Shown: positions 52,673-62,511, counted from the first letter of the stretch. The stretch: DNA of 64,000 bases from Tabrizicola_A aquatica (GCA_965194375.1 CBDAEL010000003.1), one strand, 5' to 3'. The notes: generated by a model not told the origin, from the sequence alone. Made by a program: numbers and translations.

Positions 52673-53041
52673 ACTGGCGCGGGGGATACGGCGGGGCGCG
52701 CAGGGCGTCAAGGGGGATTCGCGGGCGATTGGGCGGTTTCGTGTCCCACGCGCCGGGGGTTTCACACCCCCGGACCCCCGTGGAGTATTTCGCAAGGCGC
52801 AAGCCCGGCAACAAGCCCAGTATCACGGCGCAATGCGCCCCGACGAGGGCACCGGTCCAGTGCGCAGAGAGCGCTTCTCACACCCGTCGGGACGACTTGC
52901 GCCTTGCGGTCATCGGGACTCCTCCCTGTACCGCCGCGCGAGCTTGCCCCGTCAAAGTTAAGAACGGCTAAAGGATTTGCGCCTTTCAAAATACTCCCCC
53001 GCCGAAGGCGTTCCGCCAGGGGTGCAGGGGACTAGCCGCGG
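52673..53041. repeat. Intergenic region framed by an inverted pair of the dispersed repeat
   Basis: CGCCGGGGGTTTCACACCCC then GTGGAGTATTTCGCAAGGCG (52751-52800) faces a reverse copy ATTTGCGCCTTTCAAAATAC (52976-52995). The 170 bases between them contain no plausible gene. Confidence 0.6.
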
Positions 53042-55045
53042 TCAGCTGTGCGCGACGCGGGGGCGGCCGGCGGCGGTGACCGAGACGGAGGCTTCGACGA
53101 ACATCTTGCGCCCTTCGATGTCGACCTCGCGCAGATCGCGTTTGGCGGTGATGCGCAGATCTTCGGCACCTGCGGCCTTGGCACGGGTTTCCGCCTCAAG
53201 GCGCAAGGCGCTTTCCAAGGCGGCAAGCGCCTCGGTGGCGCTTGAGAAGGTTTGCAGCGCATCGGGCAGATGGGCGATAAAGCGACCCTCGGCGGGCGAG
53301 GTGACGATGCCAGTCACCTTTTGCGACACCTGCCCGACCACCGCGCCGATGGCATTGGCCACACCGGCATGTTCGGGCAGGATCATCTCGCAGCCCAGCA
53401 CCTTGCCTACGGCCCCGTAATAGGACGGCGCCGAAGCCCCGAGCCCGATCACGGGCACACCAAGGCGCGCGGTGAGCTCTACCACGCCGCGGTGGTGTTT
53501 CAGCCCGGCGGTCATGAGCGGATGGCGCGCCAGAACCTCGGAGGCTTGGCCGTCGAACGCGTCATCCTCGTCAAAGGCTGCTTCCAAGAGGCAATCGACG
53601 GTTTGGGCAGTCAATTGGTCGATGATCGCGGTGGCAAGGGTTTCGCCATCTGTGGCAAAGCGGTCGCCTGCGCCGTTGCGGCGGCGGGCGAGCAGTTTCA
53701 GCGCCTTGGCGGCGGCGGTGCTGTCCCAGCTGTCCAAGCGGCCGAGCACATGGCTGGCATCCGAGGGGGTCACACCTGAAAGCATCACCAACCCGCGCGC
53801 CACAAGACGCTCCAGTGCGGCCACTTCGATGCGGCTGGTCAACGCGGCTGCGAGCGGCATGGGTTGGGTGATGCGCGCAAGAACTGTTGCCTCGCGGGCG
53901 TTGAGGCCCCCGGCATTGCCGCCCATCGGCACCACAAAGCGACCGTCAAACTCGCCTGCCGTTTCGGTCGAGAGCGCGCGGTCAAGGGTCGCGTGCACCA
54001 TCGCTCCGTGGTCCACCGCAAGAAGCGACACCGGCATCAACCGCCGAGGCCCAAGGCGCAGGCCACCGAGCAGGCCGTCGGTTTTCAGATGCACTTCGCT
54101 GTCGCCACCAAGGCCGGTGGTGCGCATCGCCACCGCCTCGACCATGGTGCGAAAGCCGCCAACGCGGGCACCAGCCGGATCAATCTCGGGCAGGCCGCCG
54201 CGCAACAGCGCCACATCGGTGGTGGTGCCGCCAATGTCGCTGACCAGCGCATCGGGTGCCCCCGTTAGCCAGCGCGCGCCGACGATGGAGGCAGCGGGGC
54301 CAGAAAGGATCGTTTCGATCGGGCGTTCGCGCACCATGGAGGCCGAAATCAGCGCGCCATCGCCGCGCACCACCATCAGGGGTGCATCAATGCCAACTTG
54401 GGCCAGATGCCGCTCGCAAGCCGTCACCAGCCGGTCGATCATCCCGATCAGGCGGGCGTTCAGGACGGCGGTCAGCGCGCGTTTGGGGCCGTTCAGGTTG
54501 GCCGACAATTCATGGCTGCAGGTCACGGGGCGGCCGGTAACCCGGCGGATCACCTCGCGCGCAGCGATTTCATGCGCCGGGTTGCGGGTGGCAAAGCGCG
54601 CGGCCACGGCAAAGCCCATGACGCTGTCGCGCAGATCCAGAAGCTGCGCCTCAAGCCCGGCGGTGTCGAGCGTGGCGGCCTCGGTTCCGGCATGGGTGTG
54701 GCCACCATCTAGAAGGACCACCGGGTCGCCCTTAAGGGCCTCGGTCAGCCCGCCGCGCTCCATATCTCCGGCGTCAAAGCCGATGAAGATCAGGGCGACG
54801 CGCCCGCCTTGGCCTTCCACGAGCGCATTGGTGGCCAGCGTCGTGGACAAAGACACCAGCGCCACATCGCTGGCGGCAATCCCGGCCCCTTCGAGGGCGG
54901 CATCCACCGCGCGGCCAATGCCCAGCGCAAGGTCTTGGCGCGTGGTCAGGGACTTGGCCTTGCCAATGACGGTATCAGCCGCCTCATCGACAATCACGGC
55001 ATCCGTATAGGTGCCGCCGGTATCAACACCGAGAAAATAGGCCAT
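53042..55045 (-). CDS. Hydantoinase/oxoprolinase A-family ATPase (HyuA type)
   Basis: A 667-residue protein of the N-methylhydantoinase A/5-oxoprolinase family. The actin-like ATPase core is visible: LGVDTGGTYTDAVI (residues 5-18), the middle segment SDIGGTTTDVALLRGG, and GLGASAPSYYGAVGK near the end. These enzymes open hydantoin or oxoproline rings with ATP and often need a HyuB partner, which is not seen here. The start at 55045 has AGGAG upstream. An MFS transporter gene lies upstream on the same strand (117 bases), a possible importer of the substrate. Confidence 0.85.
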   Translation of the reverse strand: MAYFLGVDTGGTYTDAVIVDEAADTVIGKAKSLTTRQDLALGIGRAVDAALEGAGIAASDVALVSLSTTLATNALVEGQGGRVALIFIGFDAGDMERGGLTEALKGDPVVLLDGGHTHAGTEAATLDTAGLEAQLLDLRDSVMGFAVAARFATRNPAHEIAAREVIRRVTGRPVTCSHELSANLNGPKRALTAVLNARLIGMIDRLVTACERHLAQVGIDAPLMVVRGDGALISASMVRERPIETILSGPAASIVGARWLTGAPDALVSDIGGTTTDVALLRGGLPEIDPAGARVGGFRTMVEAVAMRTTGLGGDSEVHLKTDGLLGGLRLGPRRLMPVSLLAVDHGAMVHATLDRALSTETAGEFDGRFVVPMGGNAGGLNAREATVLARITQPMPLAAALTSRIEVAALERLVARGLVMLSGVTPSDASHVLGRLDSWDSTAAAKALKLLARRRNGAGDRFATDGETLATAIIDQLTAQTVDCLLEAAFDEDDAFDGQASEVLARHPLMTAGLKHHRGVVELTARLGVPVIGLGASAPSYYGAVGKVLGCEMILPEHAGVANAIGAVVGQVSQKVTGIVTSPAEGRFIAHLPDALQTFSSATEALAALESALRLEAETRAKAAGAEDLRITAKRDLREVDIEGRKMFVEASVSVTAAGRPRVAHS

Positions 55046-55162
55046 GGTCGAGAAACTCCTGTCGCGCGCAGGCTCAGTTAGCCCGCGCGCAGCCAAAGGT
55101 CACCCCGCTGCGCGACATTTTCTGCACCTATGCCGACGCGGCGGGTGGGATGCGGGCCGTGA

Positions 55163-56305
55163 TCAGCCGCGACGGGCCATGATCCGGGCCAGAACTGGCA
55201 CCAGCAAAAGGATCACGGCGGCAAAGACGAAGGCATAGCGTAGGCCAAGGCTGCCCGCGATAAAGCCGAAACCGGGCGGGCCGATGAAATAGCCGAAATA
55301 GCCAAAGAGCGTGGCGCGGGCCACGGCGCGGGCGCGGGCCTCGGGCGCGGCTTGGCTGCCCACCAGCGAAAAAGCGGTTGGCGCGATGACCGAAGATCCG
55401 ATGCCCATCACGATGAAACCAGCATAGGCCATCCAAGGTGTGACGGCCGCCGCCACGGCAAAGGCCCCCACCGCCGAAACCAGCGCCCCCGCTGTGAGCA
55501 GCACCACCGGCCGCACCCGCCCGGCAATCCCCTGCCCCACCAATCGCGCGACCCCCATGGTCAGTGCCAGCGTCGCAGGCCCCATCGCGCCATGGGCGGG
55601 CGAGCCTCCCAAGGTTTGTTCGATATGCAGCGCCGACCAGTTCTCAGCCGCGTTTTCCGTCAAAAAGGCAATGAACACCATGCCACCGCCGATGACCGGC
55701 ACCCAGCCAAGCCCACGCCCAGCGCTGGTTTTTGGGCGCGCCAAGCCTTCGATGCGGCCATCCCGCTCGATCGTCAACAGCGCCATCAGCCCGGCCACCG
55801 CAACCATGGTCCCCAAGACCCAAGCCGGAGACCAGCCCGCCTGCCGCATCACGCCGGTGGCGATGGAGCCGCCAGCGTAGCCAAAGGAATAAGCCGCATG
55901 GGCAAGGTTCATCAGGTGGAGCCCGCGGCTCGCCTCCATCGCGGCGACGCGGGCGTTCATCAAGACATCGGTCATGCCGGTGCCAAAGCCCGCCGCCATC
56001 ATCGCAATCGGGAACATCCAGATCACGCTGGCCTGACCGGGCAGCATGAACCCAGCGCACATCAAAAGCGTGGCCGCCGGCAGCGCCACACGGCCAAAGG
56101 CCACCCCAGCGGCGGGCGCAATCAGCATGGCCACCACAGCGGCCACCGGGGTCATGAACATGAGAAGACCCATCTGCGTCTCGTCCACCCCGAGCATCAG
56201 CTTGAGGTCGGGCAAGGCGGCGGCAAAGGTGCCCCATAGGATGCCCATGGCAGCAAAAGCGGCCACGGCCGGGCGCGAAATGGCCAGAAGGGAGAGGAAG
56301 GACAT
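55163..56305 (-). CDS. MFS transporter
   Basis: A 380-residue membrane protein with about twelve hydrophobic segments in two six-helix halves and the half-loop GVARLVGQGIAGRVRPVVLL near residue 255. It resembles the drug/sugar-type facilitators with short loops (FucP/YbjJ-like). The substrate cannot be inferred from sequence. It is divergent from rplY and upstream of the hydantoinase gene on the same strand. Confidence 0.83.
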   Translation of the reverse strand: MSFLSLLAISRPAVAAFAAMGILWGTFAAALPDLKLMLGVDETQMGLLMFMTPVAAVVAMLIAPAAGVAFGRVALPAATLLMCAGFMLPGQASVIWMFPIAMMAAGFGTGMTDVLMNARVAAMEASRGLHLMNLAHAAYSFGYAGGSIATGVMRQAGWSPAWVLGTMVAVAGLMALLTIERDGRIEGLARPKTSAGRGLGWVPVIGGGMVFIAFLTENAAENWSALHIEQTLGGSPAHGAMGPATLALTMGVARLVGQGIAGRVRPVVLLTAGALVSAVGAFAVAAAVTPWMAYAGFIVMGIGSSVIAPTAFSLVGSQAAPEARARAVARATLFGYFGYFIGPPGFGFIAGSLGLRYAFVFAAVILLLVPVLARIMARRG

Positions 56306-56525
56306 GCCGGGGCTCGCGTCAGGATTGGCCCTGTGCTACCCTTGCTACGCAGGTCCGGCGCGTCTTTTGACGACACGCGATCCCTCGCCCGCGCCGCTTT
56401 TGGCGGTTTCGCGGCTTTTGCGGGGATGGCGGATTTTGGGCTTTCCCTAAAGCCGATTCCCCGCTATAGGCCCACGGTCGCGCCATGCACCCTTGGAGGA
56501 TGGCGGACTTATCAAGGAGAGAACC

Positions 56526-57119
56526 ATGGCTCGTGAAGCTCAAGATTTCATCGCCGCGGTACGGACGGGGACAGGCAAGGGGGCCGCTCGTCAAGCTCGT
56601 CGTGAGGGCAACGTACCCGCAATCGTTTATGGCGACGGTAAAGAACCGGTCGCTTTGAACATCAGCTACAACTATCTGCTCAAGCGCCTTAAGCAGGGCC
56701 GCTTCCTGCAGTCGCTGTTGAACCTCAAGGTTGAGGGTCATGAGGACGTGCATGTCGTCTGCCGTGGTGTGCAGCGCGACGTGGTCAAGGATCTGCCGAC
56801 GCATGTCGACTTCCTGCGCATCCATGACGACTCGAAGATCGAGCTGTTCATCCATGTCGAGTTCGCGAACCACGAAGCCTCGCCCGGTCTGAAGCGTGGC
56901 GGCACCCTGACCGTTGTGCGCGCGGAAGTGGAACTGGAAGTCACCGCAGGTGATATTCCTGACCACATCACCGTGGACCTGACCGGCAAGCAGATCGGCG
57001 ATGTGATCCACATCAACGACATCACCCTGCCTGCAGGCGCCAAGCCCACCGTCGCGCGCAACTTTGTTGTGGCCAACATCGCAGCGCCTTCGGGTCTGGC
57101 AGCTTCGGCTGAAGACTAA
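56526..57119 (+). CDS. rplY: 50S ribosomal protein L25/general stress protein Ctc
   Basis: Binds 5S rRNA in the large ribosomal subunit. The 197-residue protein has the L25 domain (about 4-95, with RTGTGKGAARQARREGNVPAIVYG split over two strands) and the C-terminal TL5 beta domain (about 100-190), i.e. the long Ctc form. AAGGAGAG precedes the ATG. In many alphaproteobacteria pth follows; here a terminator and a convergent oxidoreductase gene follow instead. Confidence 0.95.
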   Translation: MAREAQDFIAAVRTGTGKGAARQARREGNVPAIVYGDGKEPVALNISYNYLLKRLKQGRFLQSLLNLKVEGHEDVHVVCRGVQRDVVKDLPTHVDFLRIHDDSKIELFIHVEFANHEASPGLKRGGTLTVVRAEVELEVTAGDIPDHITVDLTGKQIGDVIHINDITLPAGAKPTVARNFVVANIAAPSGLAASAED

Positions 57120-57145
57120 TCCTACCGCCGCGAGGCGTAAGACAA

Positions 57146-57180
57146 CGGCGCGGCAGGGAAACCTGCCGCGCCGTTTGCGT
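57146..57180 (+). terminator. Intrinsic terminator after rplY
   Basis: ACGGCGCGGCAGG, GAAA loop, CCTGCCGCGCCGT: a 13-bp perfect stem followed by TT. It may serve the convergent gene at 57199 as well. Confidence 0.85.
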
Positions 57181-57198
57181 TTGGGGGTCTGGCGCGCC

Positions 57199-59631
57199 TC
57201 AGGCCTTGATGCGTGCGCCCTCGGGGTCGACCAGCGGCTTGAGCGACAGTGTGGCAGGCGTTTCCGCGCCCGCGATGACAAGGGCATAGCGGCCTGCCGT
57301 CAGCCAAGGCTCAGTCACGCCGGCCTCATGGCGGACATAGCCAAGGCCAATGCTCTTGCCGATGCTATAGCCATAGCCGCCGGAAGTGAGATAGCCCACC
57401 GCCTGCCCATCGCGCAGGATGGTCTCGCGCCCGACCAGAACGGCCGCCGGATCCTCGACGGTGAAGGTCATGAGCGATTTGGTCAGCGGCTTGCCCTGCG
57501 CCGCCTCAAGTGCGGCCCGGCCATGGAAGGGGGTGTTGGATTTCAGCTTGACCGCCCAGCCCAGACCCGCCTCAAAAGGCGTGTCATTGGGGGTGATGTC
57601 CGAAGACCACGCGCGGTAGCCCTTTTCCAATCGCAAGCTTTCCAGCGCGCGATAGCCGACGGGGCGAAGGTCCGGATCCGCCGCCATCAGCGCATCATAA
57701 ACCTCGCCCAACTGATGGATCGGGCAGTGCAATTCCCAACCAAGCTCACCCACATAGGTGACCCGCAAGGCGCGAACCTTGACCCCGGCGATGGTCAGGA
57801 TGCGGGCCGAGCCAAAGGGCAGTGCTGCGTTCGACACATCCTCCGCCGTGACCGCCGCCAGAATGTCGCGCGCGCGCGGGCCCATGAGCGACAGCGTGCC
57901 CCAGCCTTCGGTGACATCTTCAAAGCTGACGCCGGTTTTTGGCAGATGGTCGGCGATCCAGCCGAAATCATGGGTGCGGAACCCGGTGCCGGTGACGATG
58001 TAGAACCGATCTTCCGCCAGACGCGCCACGGTCAGATCAGCCTCGATCCCGCCCCGGCTGTTGAGAAGCTGGGTATAGGTCAGCCGCCCCACCTCACGCG
58101 CGACGCGGTTGGCGCAGATCGCTTCCAGCGCCTCGGCAGCCTTCGGGCCGGACAGCTCATACTTGGCGAAAGACGATTGGTCGAACACCCCGGCATGGGC
58201 GCGGACATGGGCGTGTTCCTCGCCCACCGGGCCAAACCAGTTCTGGCGGCCCATCGAATAGTGATCGCGGGCCTCAACCCCGGCGGGGGCGAACCAGTTG
58301 GGCCGCTCCCACCCGAGTTTTGATCCAAAGACCGCGCCCTTGGCTTGCAGGCGCGCATAAAGCGGTGAGGTGATGCGGGGGCGGCCACTGTCATATTCCT
58401 CATGCGGGAAGGCGACGGTGTAGTGTTTGCCATAAGCCTCAAGTGTGCGGGTGGCGACCCAATCGCGATGCCGGTGCAGGCCGGAAAAGCGCCGGATATC
58501 CACGGCCCAGAGGTCCAAGGGCGCCTCACCGCGCATCACCCATTCGGCCAGAACCCAGCCTGCCCCGCCGCCCGAGGCAATGCCAAAGGCGTTGAACCCG
58601 GCACCCACATACATGTTGTCACATTCGGGCGCGGGCCCAAGGATGAAATTCCCATCGGGGGTAAAGCTTTCAGCCCCGTTGATCATCTGCTTGACGCCCG
58701 TGTGTTCCAGCGCGGGCACGCGGGCGATGGCCTGCTCCAGATGCTGGCCGAAATGGTCGAAGTCGTCGTCAAAGAGGCGGAATTCCCAATTGGCAGGAAT
58801 GTCGCCCGTCACCCAGCCTTGGGGGTTCGGCTCATACCCGCCCATCACAAGGCCGCCGACCTCTTCCTTGAAATAGGTGCGCCGATCCGGGTCGCGCAGC
58901 GTGGGGGCGTCGGGGGAAAGTCCGTCGATCTTTTCGGTGATGATGTATTGGTGCTTGACCGGGTGCAGCGGCACTGCGACCCCGGCCATCGCGCCAAGCT
59001 GGCGCGCCCACATGCCGCCGCAGTTCACCACCTTGTCGCAAGCGATGTCGCCTTGGGTGGTTTCCACATGGGTGATGCGGCGACCGTCCATCCGGAACCC
59101 GGTGACGGTCACCCCTTCGACGATCTTCGCGCCGTGCATCCGCGCGCCTTTGGCGAGCGACTGGGTGATGTCCGAGGGGCTCGCCTGCCCATCGGTCGGC
59201 AGCCAGCTGGCCCCGATCAGGTCAGAGGTGTCCATCAGGGGCCACATGCGTTTGACCTCATCCGCACTGACCAGTTCCATGTCCATCCCAAAGCTGCGGG
59301 CGGTGGTGGCAAGGCGTTTGTATTCGGTCCAACGGTCTTGGGTGGTGGCAAGGCGCAGGCAGCCCGTCATCTTCCAGCCGGTATCAAGGCCGGTCTCGGC
59401 GGCAAGCCCCTTGTAAAGATCGACCGAGTATTTCAGCACCTTGGTGATCGACGCCGAGGAGCGCAGCTGCCCCACCAGACCCGCCGCGTGCCATGTGCTG
59501 CCGCTGGTGATCTTACCCTGCTCCAACAAGAGCACATCGGCCTTGTGATCGCGGGCCAAGTGATAGGCAGTGGAACAGCCGATGATGCCGCCGCCAATCA
59601 CGATGATCTGGGCCTGAGTGGGAAGTGTCAT
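57199..59631 (-). CDS. FAD/folate-dependent dimethylglycine/sarcosine dehydrogenase-like protein (DAO-GcvT fusion)
   Basis: An 810-residue two-part enzyme. The N-terminal DAO flavoprotein (about 1-370) has IIVIGGGIIGCSTAYHLA (9-26) and the covalent-FAD histidine His48 in GSTWHAAGL; the C-terminal GcvT/aminomethyltransferase part (about 420-800) binds tetrahydrofolate (DLTVARLAED, YVGELGWELH, GYRALESLRLEKGYRAW). It oxidatively demethylates an N-methylated glycine and moves the one-carbon unit to folate. The start at 59631 is 1 base past the kinase stop. As the last gene of a betaine-type importer operon, it makes use of an imported methylated amine likely. Substrate (dimethylglycine, sarcosine or other) not resolved. 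Confidence 0.88.
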   Translation of the reverse strand: MTLPTQAQIIVIGGGIIGCSTAYHLARDHKADVLLLEQGKITSGSTWHAAGLVGQLRSSASITKVLKYSVDLYKGLAAETGLDTGWKMTGCLRLATTQDRWTEYKRLATTARSFGMDMELVSADEVKRMWPLMDTSDLIGASWLPTDGQASPSDITQSLAKGARMHGAKIVEGVTVTGFRMDGRRITHVETTQGDIACDKVVNCGGMWARQLGAMAGVAVPLHPVKHQYIITEKIDGLSPDAPTLRDPDRRTYFKEEVGGLVMGGYEPNPQGWVTGDIPANWEFRLFDDDFDHFGQHLEQAIARVPALEHTGVKQMINGAESFTPDGNFILGPAPECDNMYVGAGFNAFGIASGGGAGWVLAEWVMRGEAPLDLWAVDIRRFSGLHRHRDWVATRTLEAYGKHYTVAFPHEEYDSGRPRITSPLYARLQAKGAVFGSKLGWERPNWFAPAGVEARDHYSMGRQNWFGPVGEEHAHVRAHAGVFDQSSFAKYELSGPKAAEALEAICANRVAREVGRLTYTQLLNSRGGIEADLTVARLAEDRFYIVTGTGFRTHDFGWIADHLPKTGVSFEDVTEGWGTLSLMGPRARDILAAVTAEDVSNAALPFGSARILTIAGVKVRALRVTYVGELGWELHCPIHQLGEVYDALMAADPDLRPVGYRALESLRLEKGYRAWSSDITPNDTPFEAGLGWAVKLKSNTPFHGRAALEAAQGKPLTKSLMTFTVEDPAAVLVGRETILRDGQAVGYLTSGGYGYSIGKSIGLGYVRHEAGVTEPWLTAGRYALVIAGAETPATLSLKPLVDPEGARIKA

Positions 59632-59632
59632 G

Positions 59633-60523
59633 TCAAAGGGTTCCGTGTGCTTGGGTAAAGTGCGACAGGCTGGCAGCCAGTTTTTCAAGGTTTTCAGTGG
59701 CATAGGCGCGATAGTTCGCACCGGGGGCTGACAGGTGCAGGTCTGACACCATCGCCCACATCGCCTCACGCAGAAGGCTGGCGGCTTGCATGGCGTCAAA
59801 GGCGCGGGCAAAGGCGGCGTCGGGTTTGTGGCCCAGATAGGCCACCAAAAGCGCCTCGGTCTCCGCGCCGTTCATCCCGGCATTTGAGGCCGCGCCAGCA
59901 AGGTCAAACATCGCGGTGCCAAAGCCTGCGTATTCATAGTCGATCAACCACAGCTTTTGCCCGTCATCCAGAAAGTTCGCGGGCAGAAGGTCATGATGGC
60001 CAAAGACGATGGGCATGGGGATTTGCGCCGCCTCCAACTTGGCGGCGAGCGCCAGTTGATCGGGCAAGCCAGGGGCAAAGGGGCTGCCGCCTGCGGCGAT
60101 GGTGCGGGCATAGTCGCGGATCACGTGGAACGGCCAAAAGATGAACCCCGCCCCGGTGATCTGGGCGGGCATCTCGTGGTGAAAGCGGCGCATAAGTGCG
60201 CCCACGCGGTCGGGGGCGGCGCTGACATCGGTGGGGGTCCAAGTGGCCGCCGTGATGAACTGGCCGACGCTGACACCGGGGGCGGCATATTCCACCGACG
60301 GGCCAAAGCCTGCGGCATGGGCGGCGCGGGCGGTCATCACCTCACGCGCGCGGTCAACGTGGTGGAATGGGTAATCGCGGCCAAAGCGCACGACATGCGC
60401 GCCAGCGGCATCGGTCACCTTCCAGCTCTCATTAGACAACCCGCCGTGCAGGGGCTCTGCCGCGATCTCACCCCGCCAGCAGGGCAAGGCGCGGATGGTG
60501 TCAGGGATCATCGCGGCGATCAT
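59633..60523 (-). CDS. Choline/aminoglycoside kinase-like phosphotransferase
   Basis: A 296-residue protein kinase-like fold enzyme. The Brenner-type catalytic loop is HHDLLPANFL, followed by the metal motif LIDYEYAG (in place of DFG), as in choline/ethanolamine kinases (LicA type). The N-terminal lobe starts GGLSNESWKV. It likely phosphorylates a choline-like alcohol or aminoalcohol. The ATG overlaps the permease stop (ATGA) and its stop is 1 base from the dehydrogenase, so it belongs to the transporter operon. A kinase inside a betaine-type importer operon suggests trapping or priming of the imported compound. Confidence 0.82.
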   Translation of the reverse strand: MIAAMIPDTIRALPCWRGEIAAEPLHGGLSNESWKVTDAAGAHVVRFGRDYPFHHVDRAREVMTARAAHAAGFGPSVEYAAPGVSVGQFITAATWTPTDVSAAPDRVGALMRRFHHEMPAQITGAGFIFWPFHVIRDYARTIAAGGSPFAPGLPDQLALAAKLEAAQIPMPIVFGHHDLLPANFLDDGQKLWLIDYEYAGFGTAMFDLAGAASNAGMNGAETEALLVAYLGHKPDAAFARAFDAMQAASLLREAMWAMVSDLHLSAPGANYRAYATENLEKLAASLSHFTQAHGTL

Positions 60524-62511
60524 GTGGCACCCTCCAATCCCAGTTTTTCTCGGGCTGACCGGGCGGCGGCGGACAACAGCCGGTCGGCGATGATGGCGAT
60601 GAAGGCAATGGCCAGCCCCGCCACCAGCCCGTTGCCGGGGTTGGCCTTGGTCAGGGCGATATAGACGTCTTGGCCAAGGTCGCGGGTGCCGACGAGGGCG
60701 GTGATGACCAGCATCGACAGGGCAAACATGATGGTCTGGTTCAGGCCCAGCAGGATTTCGGGCAACGCCAGCCGCAGTCGGATCTGCGTCAGGATCTGCC
60801 AAGGCGTGCAGCCCATGGCGCGGCCTGCCTCGATCAGCCTTGGGTCCACCCCTTGCAGGCCCAAAGCGGTGTAGCGCACCGAGGCGACCACCGCATAGGC
60901 CACCACCGCAATCATGGCGGTAAAATCACCGACCCGGAACAGCATGACGATGGGCATCAGGTAAACGAAACTCGGCAGGGTTTGCAGCGTGTCGATCACA
61001 AGGCGGGTGACGGTCCACCAGCGATCCCGCTCGGCCACCCAGATGGCGATGGGCAGACCAATGGCCATAGCGATCAGGGTCGAGATGCCGCACAGATAGA
61101 CCGTGATCATCGCCTTTTCCCATTGCCCGGTGGCGGCAATCAGAAACGACAGGCCCGCGCACAAAAGCCCAAGGCGCAGGCCCCCCAACCGCCAGCCCAC
61201 AAGGCCCAGAAGGGCAACGACGCCCAGCCATGGCAGACCCAGAAGGAAGCGTTTGGCGGGCATCAAGACCCATGTCAGGATCGCGTTCTTCACCGCCTCA
61301 AGCGTGTCAAAGAAGCTGACGTTGATCCATTCCACCAGCGCGGCCCAAAAGGGGCTGGTCGAAAGATGCGCCGCCTCGGGGTAGGTTTGCACGGCGGGCA
61401 GCATCAGGCCGATCAGCCCGGCGCCAAGGGCAAAGGCCAAGGCGGCCACAAGGTAAGGATGGCGGGAAAGGCCGGTGCTCTCTACCGCGCCCGCGCTGCG
61501 ATGCGCGATGGCTTGGCTCAGCCGGTCCAGCGCGATGGCCAGCGCTACGATGGCCAGCCCCGCCTCCAGCCCTGTGCCGAAATCCAACCGGCGCAGGGCG
61601 TTTAGCACCTCAAACCCCAAACCGCCTGCCCCGATCATCGAGGCGATGATGACCATGTTCAGCGACAGCATGATCACCTGATTGACGCCCACCAACAAAG
61701 GCTCACGCGCCGAGGGGACCAGCACGCGCCACAGGCGCTGGCGCGGGGTGCAGCCAACCATGGTGGCCAGATCGTGGGTTTCTGACGGCACGCGCGACAG
61801 GGCCAGCGTGGTGATGCGAGTCATCGGCGGGGTGGCATAGATCAGCGTGGCAATCACCGCCGCCGTAGGACCAAAGCCGAAAAGGATCAGGATCGGCACC
61901 AGATAGGCAAAGACCGGCATGGTCTGCATCAGGTCCAGAACCGGGCGCAGGGCACGCTCAAACCACGGGTTGCGCCAAGCGAGGATGCCAAGGCCAAGGC
62001 CGCCAGCCACGCCCAAAGGCACGGCCACCACGATGGAGGCCAGCGTCACCATCGTGGCATGCCAATGGCCGAAGATTGCCACGAACACAAAGCAGCCCGC
62101 CACCAGCGCCGCCAGCCCTGCCCCGCCCGCCCAATGGGCAAAGAGCGCCATGATCGCGATGACGGCCAGCCACGACAGGGGTGGCACCAGTTGCAGGGTT
62201 TGGCCCGCCTCTTGCCGCTGCACGCCGTCGGCCAGTAGGCCAAGGGCGGCTTGATATGGCACATCGATAATCGTTGAAACCGCACGCGTCAGGTCAGCAA
62301 AAGCGATGGGGCCGATGGCGGCCTCTTTCACCAGCCAAGTGATAAAGGCGCCAATCCACCGCGCGGCGGGGATTTGGGCGGATTTCGGGTAGTCAAAGGC
62401 AAAGGGCAGAAAGGCTTGCCCCCAAAGCCACAGCGCCACCGCAAGGCCAAGCGCCACCACCCACAGCGGGCGCGTGCCGCCGAGCGCGGGCAAGGGGCTG
62501 GTCCGGATCAT
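60520..62511 (-). CDS. Betaine/proline-type ABC transporter permease with two fused permease domains
   Basis: A 663-residue membrane protein containing two consecutive BPD permease domains, about 130-330 and 455-655, each with its own EAA loop (TMVGCTPRQRLWRVLVPS and AGRAMGCTPWQILTQIRLRL). ProW/OpuAB proteins normally have one such domain in about 350 residues and dimerise, so this is a covalent pseudo-dimer. The two halves are alike in their loops but clearly diverged. Gene overlaps of 4 bases on both sides tie it to the ATPase and the kinase. It imports a quaternary amine-like solute. Confidence 0.88.
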   Translation of the reverse strand: MIRTSPLPALGGTRPLWVVALGLAVALWLWGQAFLPFAFDYPKSAQIPAARWIGAFITWLVKEAAIGPIAFADLTRAVSTIIDVPYQAALGLLADGVQRQEAGQTLQLVPPLSWLAVIAIMALFAHWAGGAGLAALVAGCFVFVAIFGHWHATMVTLASIVVAVPLGVAGGLGLGILAWRNPWFERALRPVLDLMQTMPVFAYLVPILILFGFGPTAAVIATLIYATPPMTRITTLALSRVPSETHDLATMVGCTPRQRLWRVLVPSAREPLLVGVNQVIMLSLNMVIIASMIGAGGLGFEVLNALRRLDFGTGLEAGLAIVALAIALDRLSQAIAHRSAGAVESTGLSRHPYLVAALAFALGAGLIGLMLPAVQTYPEAAHLSTSPFWAALVEWINVSFFDTLEAVKNAILTWVLMPAKRFLLGLPWLGVVALLGLVGWRLGGLRLGLLCAGLSFLIAATGQWEKAMITVYLCGISTLIAMAIGLPIAIWVAERDRWWTVTRLVIDTLQTLPSFVYLMPIVMLFRVGDFTAMIAVVAYAVVASVRYTALGLQGVDPRLIEAGRAMGCTPWQILTQIRLRLALPEILLGLNQTIMFALSMLVITALVGTRDLGQDVYIALTKANPGNGLVAGLAIAFIAIIADRLLSAAARSAREKLGLEGAT

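Noticed and set aside
53472..55010. A 512-codon plus-strand open frame opposite the hydantoinase gene
   Set aside because: Serine/arginine/proline-rich antisense frame; the minus-strand gene explains the region fully.
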